64,000 nucleotides of DNA. It comes from Takakia lepidozioides (taxonomy: Eukaryota; Streptophyta; Takakiopsida; Takakiales; Takakiaceae). This document shows, in pieces, positions 12,470-23,700 of this stretch. The stretch is taken from assembly GCA_030704615.1 (NCBI GenBank), contig CM060731.1, positions 28,830,001 to 28,894,000 on the forward strand, given 5' to 3'. Position numbers and translations under genes: made by a program. The notes beneath the pieces were generated by a model. It was not told the origin of the DNA. It was given only the letters and a program-made list of their open reading frames with translations, and searched no databases. Numbering within the stretch: position 1 is the first letter of the stretch; every line of letters begins with the position of its first letter.

Positions 12470-13632
12470 AGGGCTGTGGCCCAGTGGTAAGCCACTCATG
12501 GCCTGTGGTCTGGGGTTTAACCCTTAAGTGTCCGGGCCCATTTTCACGACATGCTGTGAAAAAAGGACCCTGGCCCACTAAATCTTTTTTATCTCCCAGA
12601 TTTCTAAATCCCTGCAAAAGTGACCGTTGAATTTACTGCCCATCTACCCAAACTATGACCTCAAAAAATTGCAGCCGTATCCACTTGCCAGATTAGAAGA
12701 TTATAATATGCAGATGTGCCCCAAAAAGAATCCTTCCTAAAAATGAAGAGCATAAAAACCAAGAAATTTACCAAATTTGGGCAATGTTTCCCTTGCATGA
12801 TATGAGAGTCTTGGGAATTGTGTAACCTCACTCGATGCCACACCTTCCCTGAAATTTTCGTTTTTTTCCGACTTGTTTTCGTGTGGGCTGCTTTGTAATC
12901 ACAAATTGGGGGGTCTCAAAACCCAATTTGAAGCGGGTAGACCAAAATTTGAGCTTCAAAACTTACATAGGACACATCTACAGTCCAATTCTCAATCGTT
13001 GTGGTCCATGTCATCATTGTATGCAAATGTTGTTGTAGAAATCAATCTAATTGGGAAATGTTTTAGGCTATTTTCGGGCACTGCCCGGTAATTCCCAGCC
13101 CAACCTATATTTTGGCCTGCAGCCCTACCATATTTCCTACTCTAGCCCTTGTACCTAGCGGGTTTTGAGACTGTTTCACCGCTCATGTGGTGAAACATGT
13201 GGCTGCTACACATTCATGGGGCATTGGGATGTGTGTGGTCCCCCAATTCTTAGGGTGGAAACCCTTTCAGTAACCTGACCGTGGTTGCCATGTAAGCAGC
13301 TCGGGCAAGATGATTCAGCAAAAATATGTCAAAAAAGCCGAGTTAGCCCGGGGGTCTTACTCCATGTATATATTTATTTTTTGAAGATTGGCCAATGCCA
13401 TTGTGTGTAAGAGTTTTTATCCTACCTAATGAGCCTAATTTGACTCAAATCAGAGTTAGCCCCAGTAAGAACTGGATGGTTGAAGAAACCTAACCAACTC
13501 AAAACAGGTCGGTTTGACACTTAAGGGTTAAACTCCCATTTCTCTTCCTCGGGACTGAGGCTCTGCCCATGTAATGCCTCCATGGCTCAGAAGGGGGTTT
13601 ATTGGTTCCTCTTTATTGGCTCCTCTTTATTC
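12470..13632 (+). mobile_element. tRNA-derived SINE split by a TTAA-site transposon
   Basis: The left half (12470-12520) carries TGGCCCAGTGGTAAGCC, a good match to a pol III A box. Removing the insert at 12521-13527 and one TTAA joins GGGGTTTAA to ACTCCC, giving GGTTTAAACTCC, close to the B-box consensus GGTTCRANNCC. The right half continues into a T-rich 3' part with TTATTGGTTCCTC and TTATTGGCTCCTC. The element was therefore a pol III-type SINE before the insertion cut its B box. Confidence 0.6.
12521..13527. mobile_element. TTAA-site DNA transposon, copy 1 (non-autonomous)
   Basis: It begins CCCTTAAGTGTC and ends with the reverse complement GACACTTAAGGG, flanked on both sides by TTAA (12517-12520 and 13528-13531). 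TTAA target sites with CCC-starting ends are the signature of piggyBac-type elements. The family assignment is tentative because no transposase is visible in this 1.0-kb copy. Its right end (GGATGGTTGAAGAAACC, then GGTCGGTTTGACACTTAAG) matches the left end of the copy at 28927 and the fragment at 30159, in opposite orientation. Confidence 0.75.
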
Positions 13633-14092
13633 TAAAGAGGAGACTACACATCACTATCAAAATTCGCTAAGCCCCTGTTGTGCCTTCCCCAAGGCTCACC
13701 TGGTCTCCTCCAGGTAGCACCTCCCTCAAATAACATCTCTCTTATTGAACAATTTATGAAGAATAATTTGATGATTTTCTCGAGTTTATTATGGATGAAA
13801 GTAGACTTGACACTATTCGCAAAGAGGAGCCACACGCGACTAGCCGCTTGTTCCAAAGAGGAGACTACGCATCAGTGTCAAAAATCGCTAAGCCATGTTG
13901 TGCCTTCCCCAGGTTTTACCTCATCTCCTTTGATGGAAACTAGGGGGGCCTCTAGGTAACACCTCCCTTAGGTAACATCTCTTATTAAATAATTTATGGA
14001 TAATAAATGGATGAGTTCTCAAGTTTATTTTGGATGAAAGTAGATTTCACTATTCACAATGAGGAGCCATATGCGATTAGCCGCTTGCTCTC
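13632..14092. repeat. Tandem duplication of about 225-240 bp
   Basis: Unit 1 (13632-13855) and unit 2 (about 13853-14092) share AAAGAGGAGACTAC, TTGTGCCTTCCCC, AACATCTCT, ATTGAACAATTTATG or its variant, CAAGTTTATT, TGGATGAAAGTAGA, GAGGAGCCA and TAGCCGCTTG. The second copy has an insertion with GATGGAAACTAGGGG. It is non-coding. Confidence 0.8.
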
Positions 14093-14129
14093 CGCCTCAA
14101 GGCCCAGTTCTGGGGCTGTGGAAGCAAGG

Positions 14130-14335
14130 AAAGAAAAACAACACACGAGGGAGCGGCCGCTCACAAATCAGGCCCCATATTTTACTGTGAGAGGAGAAAA
14201 TAATCTCTTGGCACCTATACCACACCCAACAAGGTAGCCCTGTTGACCTTTGTGACCAATGAGTGGATTGAACCCACAACCACTTCTGAGGTAGTATGTT
14301 CCAATTACCACTCAACTACAACTTAGTTAGTACAT
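14130..14335 (-). mobile_element. tRNA-derived SINE with A and B boxes
   Basis: On the minus strand the head reads TAGTTGAGTGGTAATTGG (A box) followed by GTGGGTTCAATCCAC (B box). It then runs through TCTCCTCTCACAGT and GGGGCCTGATTTGTGAG, the shared 3' body of this family. It is not a tRNA gene, as no cloverleaf can be closed and the 3' body is repeat-like. Confidence 0.65.
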
Positions 14336-14339
14336 TTAT

Positions 14340-15150
14340 ATGGTGTTGAGTAGTGTTTAAACTCTTTAGAAAAGTATATACACTTTTAAACGGGGACGAT
14401 TCCGACTCCAGATTTCCATGGCAGTTATTTGGATTTTGCCCTTCATAATTCCTTCATAGGGTACTAGGCCCAGTCATTGCGCATGACCCTTCACTGCGCA
14501 GGTGAGGTGGCACCTTAATATGCGCATCTGGCTATATCACTACGCACTTTTGGACCAAACCCATATTGCTGGAAGATTCTACTACATTGACCAATAGAAT
14601 AGTTTGTTTCTCCGAGTTGTATATTTTCACATTGACGTGTACTAAAAAACTGCAGAGTTATATCATATTCAGATTACACTAAGATCACAGCTCATGACAA
14701 CTGAACTTGATTAAGAGCATTTGAAGCTTGCAGCCAGAATAAAGACAAGGATGATTATGGGCATAAAGAAAGAAAAGCCATATGGCCAGGAGCGATCAGG
14801 CCCAAGACACGTATCAGGGTAATATAAAGACTAGCGCTGATTCTGAAGATCAGAAAGCACAACAAGCTGTGAGTGTGGGCATATCACTTCTTTTTGCAGA
14901 TAATCATTAGTCGCACTTGTTTGATCTGTGTAGGGAAGGTAGACTCTTACAATCCTAGATCACATTGCAAGTGTAAACTAGTAACTTATGGCTATCTCTC
15001 CCTGCAAGATGTTGTTAGAGCACAAGCTTTAAGGTGTCGTTGTGAACAGAAGCGCATATTACCTGCTTGGATGTGTAGCAACAACTTGAAAGAGAAAAAT
15101 TCAGAATAGATTATATAGCTCTATTATACTGTAGGGACAGAGAGAAATTA
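14340..15150. other. Intergenic DNA, nothing recognised
   Basis: AT-rich stretch between the SINE and the pogo-like transposase. It may include the 5' end of that transposon, but I could not find matching terminal inverted repeats. Confidence 0.4.
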
Positions 15151-15399
15151 GAATGGATGCAGCAAAACGTAGGAGGGTATTAGCTCGACAACCAACCAGT
15201 CCATAACCTGACCAAAATTATGGAAAAGCAAGCTCTCCAAATCAGATCTGTGCACTAGAAAGAATCCAACGACGTCAGAGATTACGATCACAATCGGCCA
15301 GAAAAAATACAGATCAGCTTGCAACCTCGGGCACTAATGCTGGCAACACTAACTCTACGACAAGATCATTTCGACGTCCTATTCAAAATGCTAAAAGAG

Positions 15400-17391
15400 G
15401 ATGTTGGACAGAAGCAACAATGTCAAGTGCAATTACAGACATTGAGAATGGGTTCATGAGCATTAGAAAGGTAGGCCGATTGTACGAGATACCTGAATCA
15501 AGTATTAGAGCGTGGATGGAAGGAAAATTCCATACCAAAAAATCGGGTGCAGCAACTGTTCTCACAAGTGAAGAGGAAAGTGCACTTGTCAAGTGGATTT
15601 TGGAGATGCAAAGGAGAGCACATGGAATCACAATCCCAATTCTTCGTAGCAAAGTTGCTGAGATAGTCATGGACAGAGACACCCCTTTCAAGGATGGTGT
15701 TCCAGGACGACACTGGTGGGAGATTTTTCTCAAACGACATCCAGAAGTTTCAGTTCGAAAATTTGATGCCATCAACAAAGAAAGAGCTGCTACTATGCAA
15801 CGTGTTGTGGTCGAAAGCTTCTATCGAGACCTTTCTGTATGTATGCAAAACATAACTACCCACCTTCGAATATTTGGAACGCTAATGAAACATGTTGTGA
15901 GGCTGGAAGGAGTTGTAGATCCAAGGTCTTGGCACGAAGGGGATCTAACAATGTTTACAATACTGTGCCCACCAATCGAGAACATATTAGTGTTTTGGTG
16001 TGCGTGAACGCAGCAGGTCGATCAATTCCAAACCTCTATTTATTCAAAGAGGTACGAGCAAATGTTGAATACATTGAACACTGTGAAGATGGTGCCCAAA
16101 TGGCTATGGCCAAAAAAGCATTCATGACAACTGACGTTTTTCTTTACTGGCTCTTTCATTTCAAACGGAATATTCCTGGAGGTGTTAACTAAGGAAATCG
16201 TCATTTGCTTTTAGTGGATGGACATGGATCGCACGTTGCATTGGACGTAGCCGAGAAGGCAGCAGAGATGGGATGAAAAATTTTGTTACTACCTCCACAC
16301 ACTTCACATAAACTTCAGCCACTGGATGTAAGCGTTTTTGGTCCATTCAAGTCTTATTTTAGCAAAGAATAAAACAGCTACGTAACAAACAAGAGAAATG
16401 ATGATGTACGAAAAAATGTACTTGCAGGGCTGGTTGCTAAAGCTATGAATCAAGCTTTATCACTTGAAAACGTGAAATCAGGTTTCAGACGAACTAGAAT
16501 TTGGCCTTTTGATGCTAGCAGACAAGAGCAAAAGTATAGTGTGGTGGAGATGTTTGGTTCTACAGAGATGCAGGACAATCCGACAGATGAGGAGCAACAT
16601 CATGAGAATGACATGGAAGAACGGGTAAATTTTCTTTCTCTATGTAACACTATAGTTTTCAAATTATATAGATGGTGTGGATAAAACCCTAGAGAAACTA
16701 TATATTGAAGTCTAACTATTTGCTCCACTCTTCACAGATAATTGATGTTGGAGATGCACAAGAGCACGACAATTTAGATGCATGAGCTGAAGGTGTTAAT
16801 GTATGAATGGCTGAACTACCATTAGCCTTACGCAACGATGATATGGATTGTGATGTTGCTATGGAGGCGTCATATCCCTACTATCCAATGTTGCCACCAG
16901 ATATTTTTGGCAACGTGAATCATGAAAATGTTATGGATGAGCCCTATAGTCCAACATTGCCACCAGAGATCTTCGGCAATCTGGATGGAAATGTTATGGA
17001 GGAGCAAGCTGAAATGTGCTTCCCACAAATCGAAGCAAATGAAACGCATGAGAATATCCATTTGCTTCATAACAGTGAGTTTAGTGCATTCCGTCCTTAC
17101 TGCATCAATAGAAATGGCTGAGACTTATTGCATGCTTCTGTCAACAGGAGTACTAGTAATATAAACAGAGAGTCGAATTGGGCACAACCGCCGGCCCTCA
17201 CAAATATGTGGCCACAAGGTTCTATCAATGAGGACCTAACTAATGGTACTATCGTTGAGCATCATGTGGAGATTGTAGATAGGTCTCTTTCTGCAATATT
17301 AAATCTCCCTAATGTTCAGCCGCCTAGAACAATCAGAAGGAGCAAGTTGATTACTATTTCAGAGTACATCGTTGAACTCAAAGCAACTTGA
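15400..17391 (+). pseudogene. pogo/Tigger-like (CENP-B-type) transposase, broken
   Basis: The order of domains is: a psq-type helix-turn-helix (about 15405-15540, MSIRKVGRLYEIPESSIRAW); a CENPB-type second HTH (about 15570-15760, PGRHWWEIFLKRHPEVSVRK); a DDE_1 catalytic core (15839-16400); and a tail including GFRRTRIWPFDAS. The frame shifts near 15845, and in-frame stops lie at 16190, 16274 and 16370. The first catalytic aspartate is Asn (NANET where NxDET is expected). The second (VDGHGSH) and third ([13 protein letters not shown]) are kept. Two canonical introns seem present, at about 16625-16738 and 17071-17150. The 3' exon ends LITISEYIVELKAT, a tail I expect for this family. The product would cut and paste DNA; this copy is dead. 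Confidence 0.85.
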
Positions 17392-17844
17392 ATGCTCGAT
17401 TGACTATTTCGAGGATGCATCTGTTTTAGTGCGCATGGATAGGGTCTTGCTGCGTAGAGATTGATTCCACGTGTAGGAGGCGATGCGCAGTGAACCGTCA
17501 AGTGCGCAGTATTAGTTCTAGAAAAACCCCCTTTCACACGTGCAGGAATATCTCCTATAGGCTTGCTTGTTTCCACGTTCACCAGCCATATTCTATTAAT
17601 ACATCTCATGACGATTCCAACCATATAAATATTAAAAATTTCAGTAATTAATTAAGAGTAAAATAAAATAATTTTGCCTTAGGTGCGTAGGGATTCGGCC
17701 TATTACCCTACAAGTCCTGTAGCCGCACTGATCCATTTCTCAGGTCAACTTCTGGCGGTTCTTTTGCCAGAAAACAAAACATTGGAAGAAAGTTTCTTTT
17801 GTTTGTTAATCGAAAGGGAAATAGTTATTTATGGATAATTTCAA
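17392..17844. other. Intergenic DNA, nothing recognised
   Basis: No reading frame with family features. It includes a short string CCAGAAAACAAAACATTGGAAGAAAG but no clear repeat partner was seen in the window. Confidence 0.35.
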
Positions 17845-18240
17845 TTGCAAGAAAATCTTGGACTCTTGTGGCAGCTCTCCTTAGGTGTGGCAAATCTCGG
17901 AGAGCCTAGCTCCTCGATGCCTTTGATAATTCATGGGGAAAGAATGGTATTTTCTCCAGAAGGATTTCAGAATCCAGAATTGTGTGGTATGAAGAACTTT
18001 CGGCCTACTGGGAATGCGGTCACCACAGGTCAACCTCCTCTACAACATAAATATAAGGATGTCAACTGGAGGCACAAGCCTCGTAGTTTACGAAAGGGAA
18101 AGCTTAAAATTCATCTTACTTTTGAAGCTCCCAAAAGGAAGAGGGGAAGCAGGTCTAGAAGTAGATGTAGGGCTGTGCCCCATTCTGCTTGTTTTTTCCT
18201 TACATGCCTGATACTGCTTAGGTTGTGTAGCTTGTGGTGA
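17845..18240 (+). mobile_element. LINE 3' coding fragment
   Basis: The frame contains DVNWRHK, RSLRKGK and FEAPKRKRG. The same basic motif closes the LINE reading frame at 34430-34524 (VNWRHK, RSLRKGK, FEAPKRKRG), so both are copies of one family's C-terminus. The upstream reverse-transcriptase and zinc-binding parts are absent here, so this is a 5'-truncated insertion. Confidence 0.65.
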
Positions 18241-18692
18241 ACTTGTAAAATATGGTTCCTCTGTCTCTATGGTAGCTCAGCACCCTTATTAGGCTACCTT
18301 GCTTGTTTTAATTAGTGGCAGCTCTTTTAGGCCGTCGTTTGTTGCGGCCCTTTGCCTTGAGGGCAGGGGGGGTCGGGACACAAGAGGGGCTGCCCCTGTA
18401 GTGGGGGCAGCGGCAACAATAGGTACATGGGCTGAAGCACCCTTGAGTGCCCAAAGCACTCAAGGAGATGGAGGCGCTCATTAGGTGGAGGCCCGCACAC
18501 CGGGTTGCGGTGGGGGTGGTTCCACGAGGGGTTGTGGTAGCTTGTAGGTCTTAGTGGGGGTGACATAGGACTCACCATGGGGCGGAGACCTTGTGGTGGG
18601 AATTGTGGGGAGTCTTGGGACTCATCACGGTCCAATGGGGCCATGGTAGGTGGGCCAAGACTCACCGCAACTCATCACCGGGAGTCAAGGGT
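18241..18692. other. GC-rich spacer left of the CACTA element
   Basis: No supported gene. It includes a perfect 10-bp stem hairpin near 18443-18468 (CCTTGAGTGC, loop CCAAA, GCACTCAAGG) and a run rich in GGTGGGG-type sequence. Long frames here follow from base composition only. Confidence 0.4.
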
Positions 18693-18720
18693 CACTAGAA
18701 GAGAAACCGGCTTTTTCCAC
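18693..18720 (+). repeat. CACTA left terminal inverted repeat
   Basis: 28 bp starting CACTAGAAGAGAAACCGG and continuing into CTTTTTCCAC. It is a perfect reverse complement of 24976-25003 and is preceded by GGT. Confidence 0.9.
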
Positions 18721-19284
18721 ACTTTTGATGTGGAATCAGCCGCAGTCCACACCTGCCATGGGTGTAAGGAACGACTAGTGCTTTCGGACACCCCGTGGAC
18801 GGCCTGGCTCTCGGGTGGCCCTGTGGAAAAGTCCACGGATGGTTTTTTCCACGGGAGGCTTTTTCCATGGGTGAGTTTTTTTCACGGGGTGCATGGTGAC
18901 ATGGCCGATGGCATAACTGACATGGCACAGTGTGAAAAAAGGCCAGTGTGGCATGTTTCACGGCGGATTTCACATCTTGAACAAGCCACTATGCGACACG
19001 TGTCATATTTCACACCTTCGACAAGTCACTATGCAACACGTGTTCGTTCCTGTGTGGTGGTACACATTAATTAATTATTATTTGCTTTCCAATATTAAGT
19101 TTGAATATTAATGGATTTAATTTTTTATTATTATTATTATAGGAAAAATGGACAGTGGCCTGGATGAGAACATTATTAAATAACAAAAATATTAAAATTA
19201 GAATTTTAGAAATTATATTTATTCGCTCAGATACCAAAACACACCCTTTGCAGGGAAGGAGAGTTTGCCTTAGTATCTATGCTG

Positions 19285-19880
19285 AGTTGCATCTCCTACT
19301 CTCTGTAATCTAATAGATATTCACCTTTTTCTCTCGGTTGTCCCACCCTTGACTGCGGTCAGAAAAGCATTCATTCCACACCTTCTCCTCATCTCTGTTA
19401 CATGTTTCTGGATACTTTCGTATTGTCACTTTGGTAGTATCATGTCAAAATCACTCCAAACTATGTACCATCTACCCAGGCAGGTTTCTTGTAGCTAACC
19501 CTCCACAGGGAATCATAAGTAATCTGGAGCTTGAAATCTGGCCCTCTTGGATGACACTCTATCCCTGCTCCTTCAGCTATCCATGCATCTGCACAGATCA
19601 TGCATACATCCTTGCATTGCTGTTAGCAGCTGACAATGACAGCCTAGATTTGTTCCAGCAAACACCCAACTAATCTCATCACACCGGTTTCTATTCTCAA
19701 TTGCATCTACCACTCTGTAATCCAAAGGCATTTACCTTCCAAGATAGTTGTCCCAACATTGACTGGGGTCATAAAAGTATTTATTCCACAGCTTTTCCTC
19801 TCTGTTACATATTTCAGGATACTTTCCTATTGTCACTTTGGCAGTGTCATGTCAAAGTCACTCCAAACTATCAAAGGTTC
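19285..19880. repeat. Direct duplication, units about 417 bp apart
   Basis: 19285-19470 and 19702-19880 share GTTGTCCCA, TTGACTG, CTCTGTTACAT, TTCAGGATACTTTC or its variant, TATTGTCACTTTGG and TCACTCCAAACTAT. The spacer holds a segment (CAGGTTTCTT, AGGGAATCA) that recurs near 20040-20085 beside the PPR relic. So the left arm of the CACTA interior is itself built of local duplications. Confidence 0.7.
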
Positions 19881-19969
19881 GCTCAACCAGCTAACTTGCA
19901 GAATTCTTAAAACATGAAAATTTAGGGTGATTCTGATAAGAGGGGAAAACAGAGTGAAATGGGTTGAAG

Positions 19970-20570
19970 AAGGTACCTTGATTAGCATTGCCTGATTTTA
20001 TCAATTGTGCCGCTGCTGCTGCGGCTTCCAGTTGACCATCTACCCATGCAGGTTTCTTTGAGCTATTTTTCCACGGGGAATCACCCCTTCCCGCATCATT
20101 GCTCATAGGTCTCCAAAGCCTCCATCCGCGCCCTTGCTGTGCATATCCTGCAATCATCGCACTCCACGACACCACATCTCGTTCAGCCATACTGTCAAAC
20201 ACTTCCTTTGCATCCTCGATGCACCCACATTTGGCATACATGTAGTCCACCAGGGCAGTGTTCAGAATGACATTGGGTACAATTTCAGATTTGACGATGT
20301 CACCATGGACCTCTTTGCCCTTTTCCAGAGCTCCCAGCTTGCACATGCATTACAAACAAATGTGATGTGGTTGGGCTTCACCCCTTCGCGCAACAGTTGC
20401 TCATAGGTCTCCAAAGCATTCCTACCACACCCATGTTAAATCCTGCCAACATTATATTCAACGTGATCAAAGTTCGTTGAGGCATTCCGTTGAACACTCG
20501 GTGTGCATTCATGATGCTCCTGCACTTAACATACATGTTCACAAGGGGGTCGAGGAGAAAAACACTTGGT
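19970..20570 (-). pseudogene. PPR pseudogene fragments, more ancestral copy
   Basis: On the minus strand, about 20545-20390 reads a degenerate motif (VNMYVKCRSIMNAHRVFNGM). Then 20346-20100 reads GALEKGKEVHGDIVKSEIVP, MYAKCGCIEDAKEVFDSMAE and RDVVSWSAMIAGYAQQGRG. Frame changes after GYAQQGRG and near 20400 break it. It is the same gene type as the adjacent array but lacks the tandem amplification, and retains KEVFDSMAE where the array has KGVFNTMAE. It may represent the parental PPR sequence captured by the element. Confidence 0.75.
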
Positions 20571-20745
20571 GCGAATCCACTTTGGATAATGTGACTGAAA
20601 TGCTCCTTGGTTTAAAGGGTAGAGCCTCTTTCAGTCTGCCTGCCTCACAAAGCATCTTCATATGCCCAGAAGAGCAAGAAGAGGCATTATGGACTCCTTC
20701 TCTTGATCCTCTTTTAGAAGCTGTGGTATGATTGAGGTGCCTGAT

Positions 20746-23700
20746 TTAAATCAGGGTTGCCAGGCCTGCAATGCACACAAATATGATGTGGTCGGGCTGA
20801 ACCCCTTCCCCCATCATTTGCTCATAGGTCTCCAAAGCCTCCATCCCACGTTCCTGTTGTGCATACCCTGCAAGCATCGCACTCCATGACACCACATCTC
20901 GTTCAGCCATAGTGTTGAACACTCCCTTTGCATCCCCGATGCACCCACATTTTGTATACATGTCCACTAGGGTATTGTTCAAAATGACATTTGGTACAAT
21001 TCCAGCTCTGAAGGTGTCACCATGGACCTCCTTCCCCTTTTCCAGAGCTGCCAGGGCAGTGTTTCGAATGACATTAGGTACAATTCCCGCTTTGATGATA
21101 TCCCCATGCACCTCTTTGCCCTTCTCCAGGGCTGCGAGGCCTGCAATGCATACAAACATGATGTGGCCGGGCTGAACCCCTTCCCCCATCATTTGCTCAT
21201 AGGTCTCCAAAGCCTCCATCCCACGTCCCTCCTGTGCATACCCTGCAAGCATCGCACTCCACGACACCACATCTCGTTCAGCCATAGTGTTGAACACTCC
21301 CTTTGCATCCCCGATGCACCCACATTTTGCATACATGTCCACTAGGGTATTGTTCAGAATGACATTTGGTACAATTCCAGCTCTGAAGATGTCACCACGG
21401 ACCTCCTTCCCCTTTTCCAGAGCTGCCAGGGCAGTGTTTAGAATGACATTAGGTACAATTCCCGCTTTGATGATATCCCCATGCACCTCTTTACCCTTCT
21501 CCAGGGCTGCCAGGCCTACAATGCATACAAACATGATGTGGCTGGGCTGGACCTCTTCCCCCATCATTTGCTCATAGGTCTCCAAAGCCTCCATCCCACG
21601 TCCCTGTTGTGCATACCCTACAAGCATCGCACTCCACGACACCACATCTCGTTCAGCCATAGTGTTGAACACTCCCTTTGCATCCTCGATGCACCCACAT
21701 TTTGCCTACATGTCCACTAGGGTATTGTTCAAAATGACATTTGGTACAATTCCAGCTTTGAAGGTGTCACCACGGACCTCCTTCCGTTTTTCCAGAGTTG
21801 CCAGGGGAGTGTTTCGAATGACATTAGGTACAATTCCATCTTTGATGATATCCCCATGCACCTCTTTGCCCTTCTTTAGGGCTGCCAGGCCTGCAATGCA
21901 TACAAACATAATGTGGCCGGGCTGGACCCCTTCCCCCATCATTTGCTCATAGGTCTCCAAAGCCTCCATCCCACGTCTCTGCTATGCATACCCTGCAAGC
22001 ATCGCACTCCACGACACCACATCTCGTTCAGCCATAGTGTTGAACACTCCCTTTGCATCCCCGATGCACCCACATTTTGCATACATGTCCACTAGGGTAT
22101 TGTTCAGAATGACATTTGGTACAATTCCAGCTCTGAAGATGTCACCACGGACCTCCTGCCCCTTTTCCAGAGCTGCCAGGGCAGTGTTTAGAATGACATT
22201 AGGTACAATTCCCGCTTTGATGATATCCCCATGCACCTCTTTACCCTTCTCCAGGGCTGCCAGGCCTACAATGCATACAAACATGATGTGGCTGGGCTGG
22301 ACCTCTTCCCCCATCATTTGCTCATAGGTCTCCAAAGCCTCCATCCCACGTCCCTGTTGTGCATACCCTGCAAGCATCGCACTCCACGACACCACATCTC
22401 GTTCAGCCATAGTGTTGAACACTCCCTTTGCATCCTCGATGCACCCACATTTTGCCTACATGTCCACTAGGGTATTGTTCAAAATGACATTTGGTACAAT
22501 TCCAGCTTTGAAGGTGTCACCACGGACCTCCTTCCGTTTTTCCAGAGTTGCCAGGGGAGTGTTTCGAATGACATTAGGTACAATTCCAGCTTTGATGATA
22601 TCCCCATGCACCTCTTTGCCCTTCTTTAGGGCTGCCAGGCCTGCAATGCATACAAACATAATGTGGCCGGGCTGGACCCCTTCCCCCATCATTTGCTCAT
22701 AGGTCTCCAAAGCCTCCATCCCACGTCTCTGCTATGCATACCCTGCAAGCATCGCACTCCACGACACCACATCTCGTTCAACCATAGTGTTGAACACTCC
22801 CTTTGCATCCCCGATGCACCCACATTTTGCATACATGTCCACTAGGGTATTGTTCAAAATGACATTTGGTACAATTCCAGCTCTGAAGATGTCACCACGA
22901 ACCTCTTTCCCCTTTTCCAGAGCTGCCAGGGCAGTGTTTCGAATGACATTAGGTACAATTCCAGCTTTGATGATATCCCCATGCACCTCTTTACCCTTCT
23001 CCAGGGCTGCCAGGTCTACAATGCATACAAACATGATGTGACTGGGCTGGACCCCTTCCCCCATCATTTGCTCATAGGTCTCCAAAGCCTCCATCCCACA
23101 TCCCTGTTGTGCATACCCTGCAAGCATCGCACTCCACGACACCACATCTCATTCAGCCATAGTGTTGAACACTCCCTTTGCATCCTCGATGCACCCACAT
23201 TTTGCGTACATGTCCACCAGGGTATTGTTCAAAATGACATTTGGTAAAATTCCAGCTCTGAAGGTGTCACCATAGAGCTGCTAGGGCAGTGTTTCGAATG
23301 ACATTAGGTACAATTCCCACTTTGATGATATCCCCATGCACCTCTTTGCCTTTCTCCAGGGCTGCCAGGCCTGCAATGCATACAAACATAATGTGGCCGG
23401 GCTGGACCCCTTCCCCCATCATTTGCTCATAGGTCTCCAAAGCCTCCATCCCACGTCCCTGTTGTGCATACCCTGCAAGCATCGCACTCCACGACACCAC
23501 ATCTCGTTCAGCCATAGTGTTAAACACTCCCTTTGCATCCCCGATGCACCCACATTTTGCATACATGTCCACTAGGGTATTGTTCAGAATGACATTTGGT
23601 ACAATTCCAGCTCTGAAGATATCACCACGGACCTCCTTCCCCTTTTCCAGAGCTGCCAGGGCAGTGTTTAGAATGACATTAGGTACAATTCTAGCTTTGA

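Noticed and set aside
14250-14335. tRNA gene on the minus strand
   Set aside because: A and B boxes are present but no acceptor stem or cloverleaf can be formed, and the 3' body is a shared repeat.
18327-19074. Overlapping frames of 112-165 codons on both strands
   Set aside because: GC-rich sequence gives long frames by chance, and one crosses the CACTA left end.
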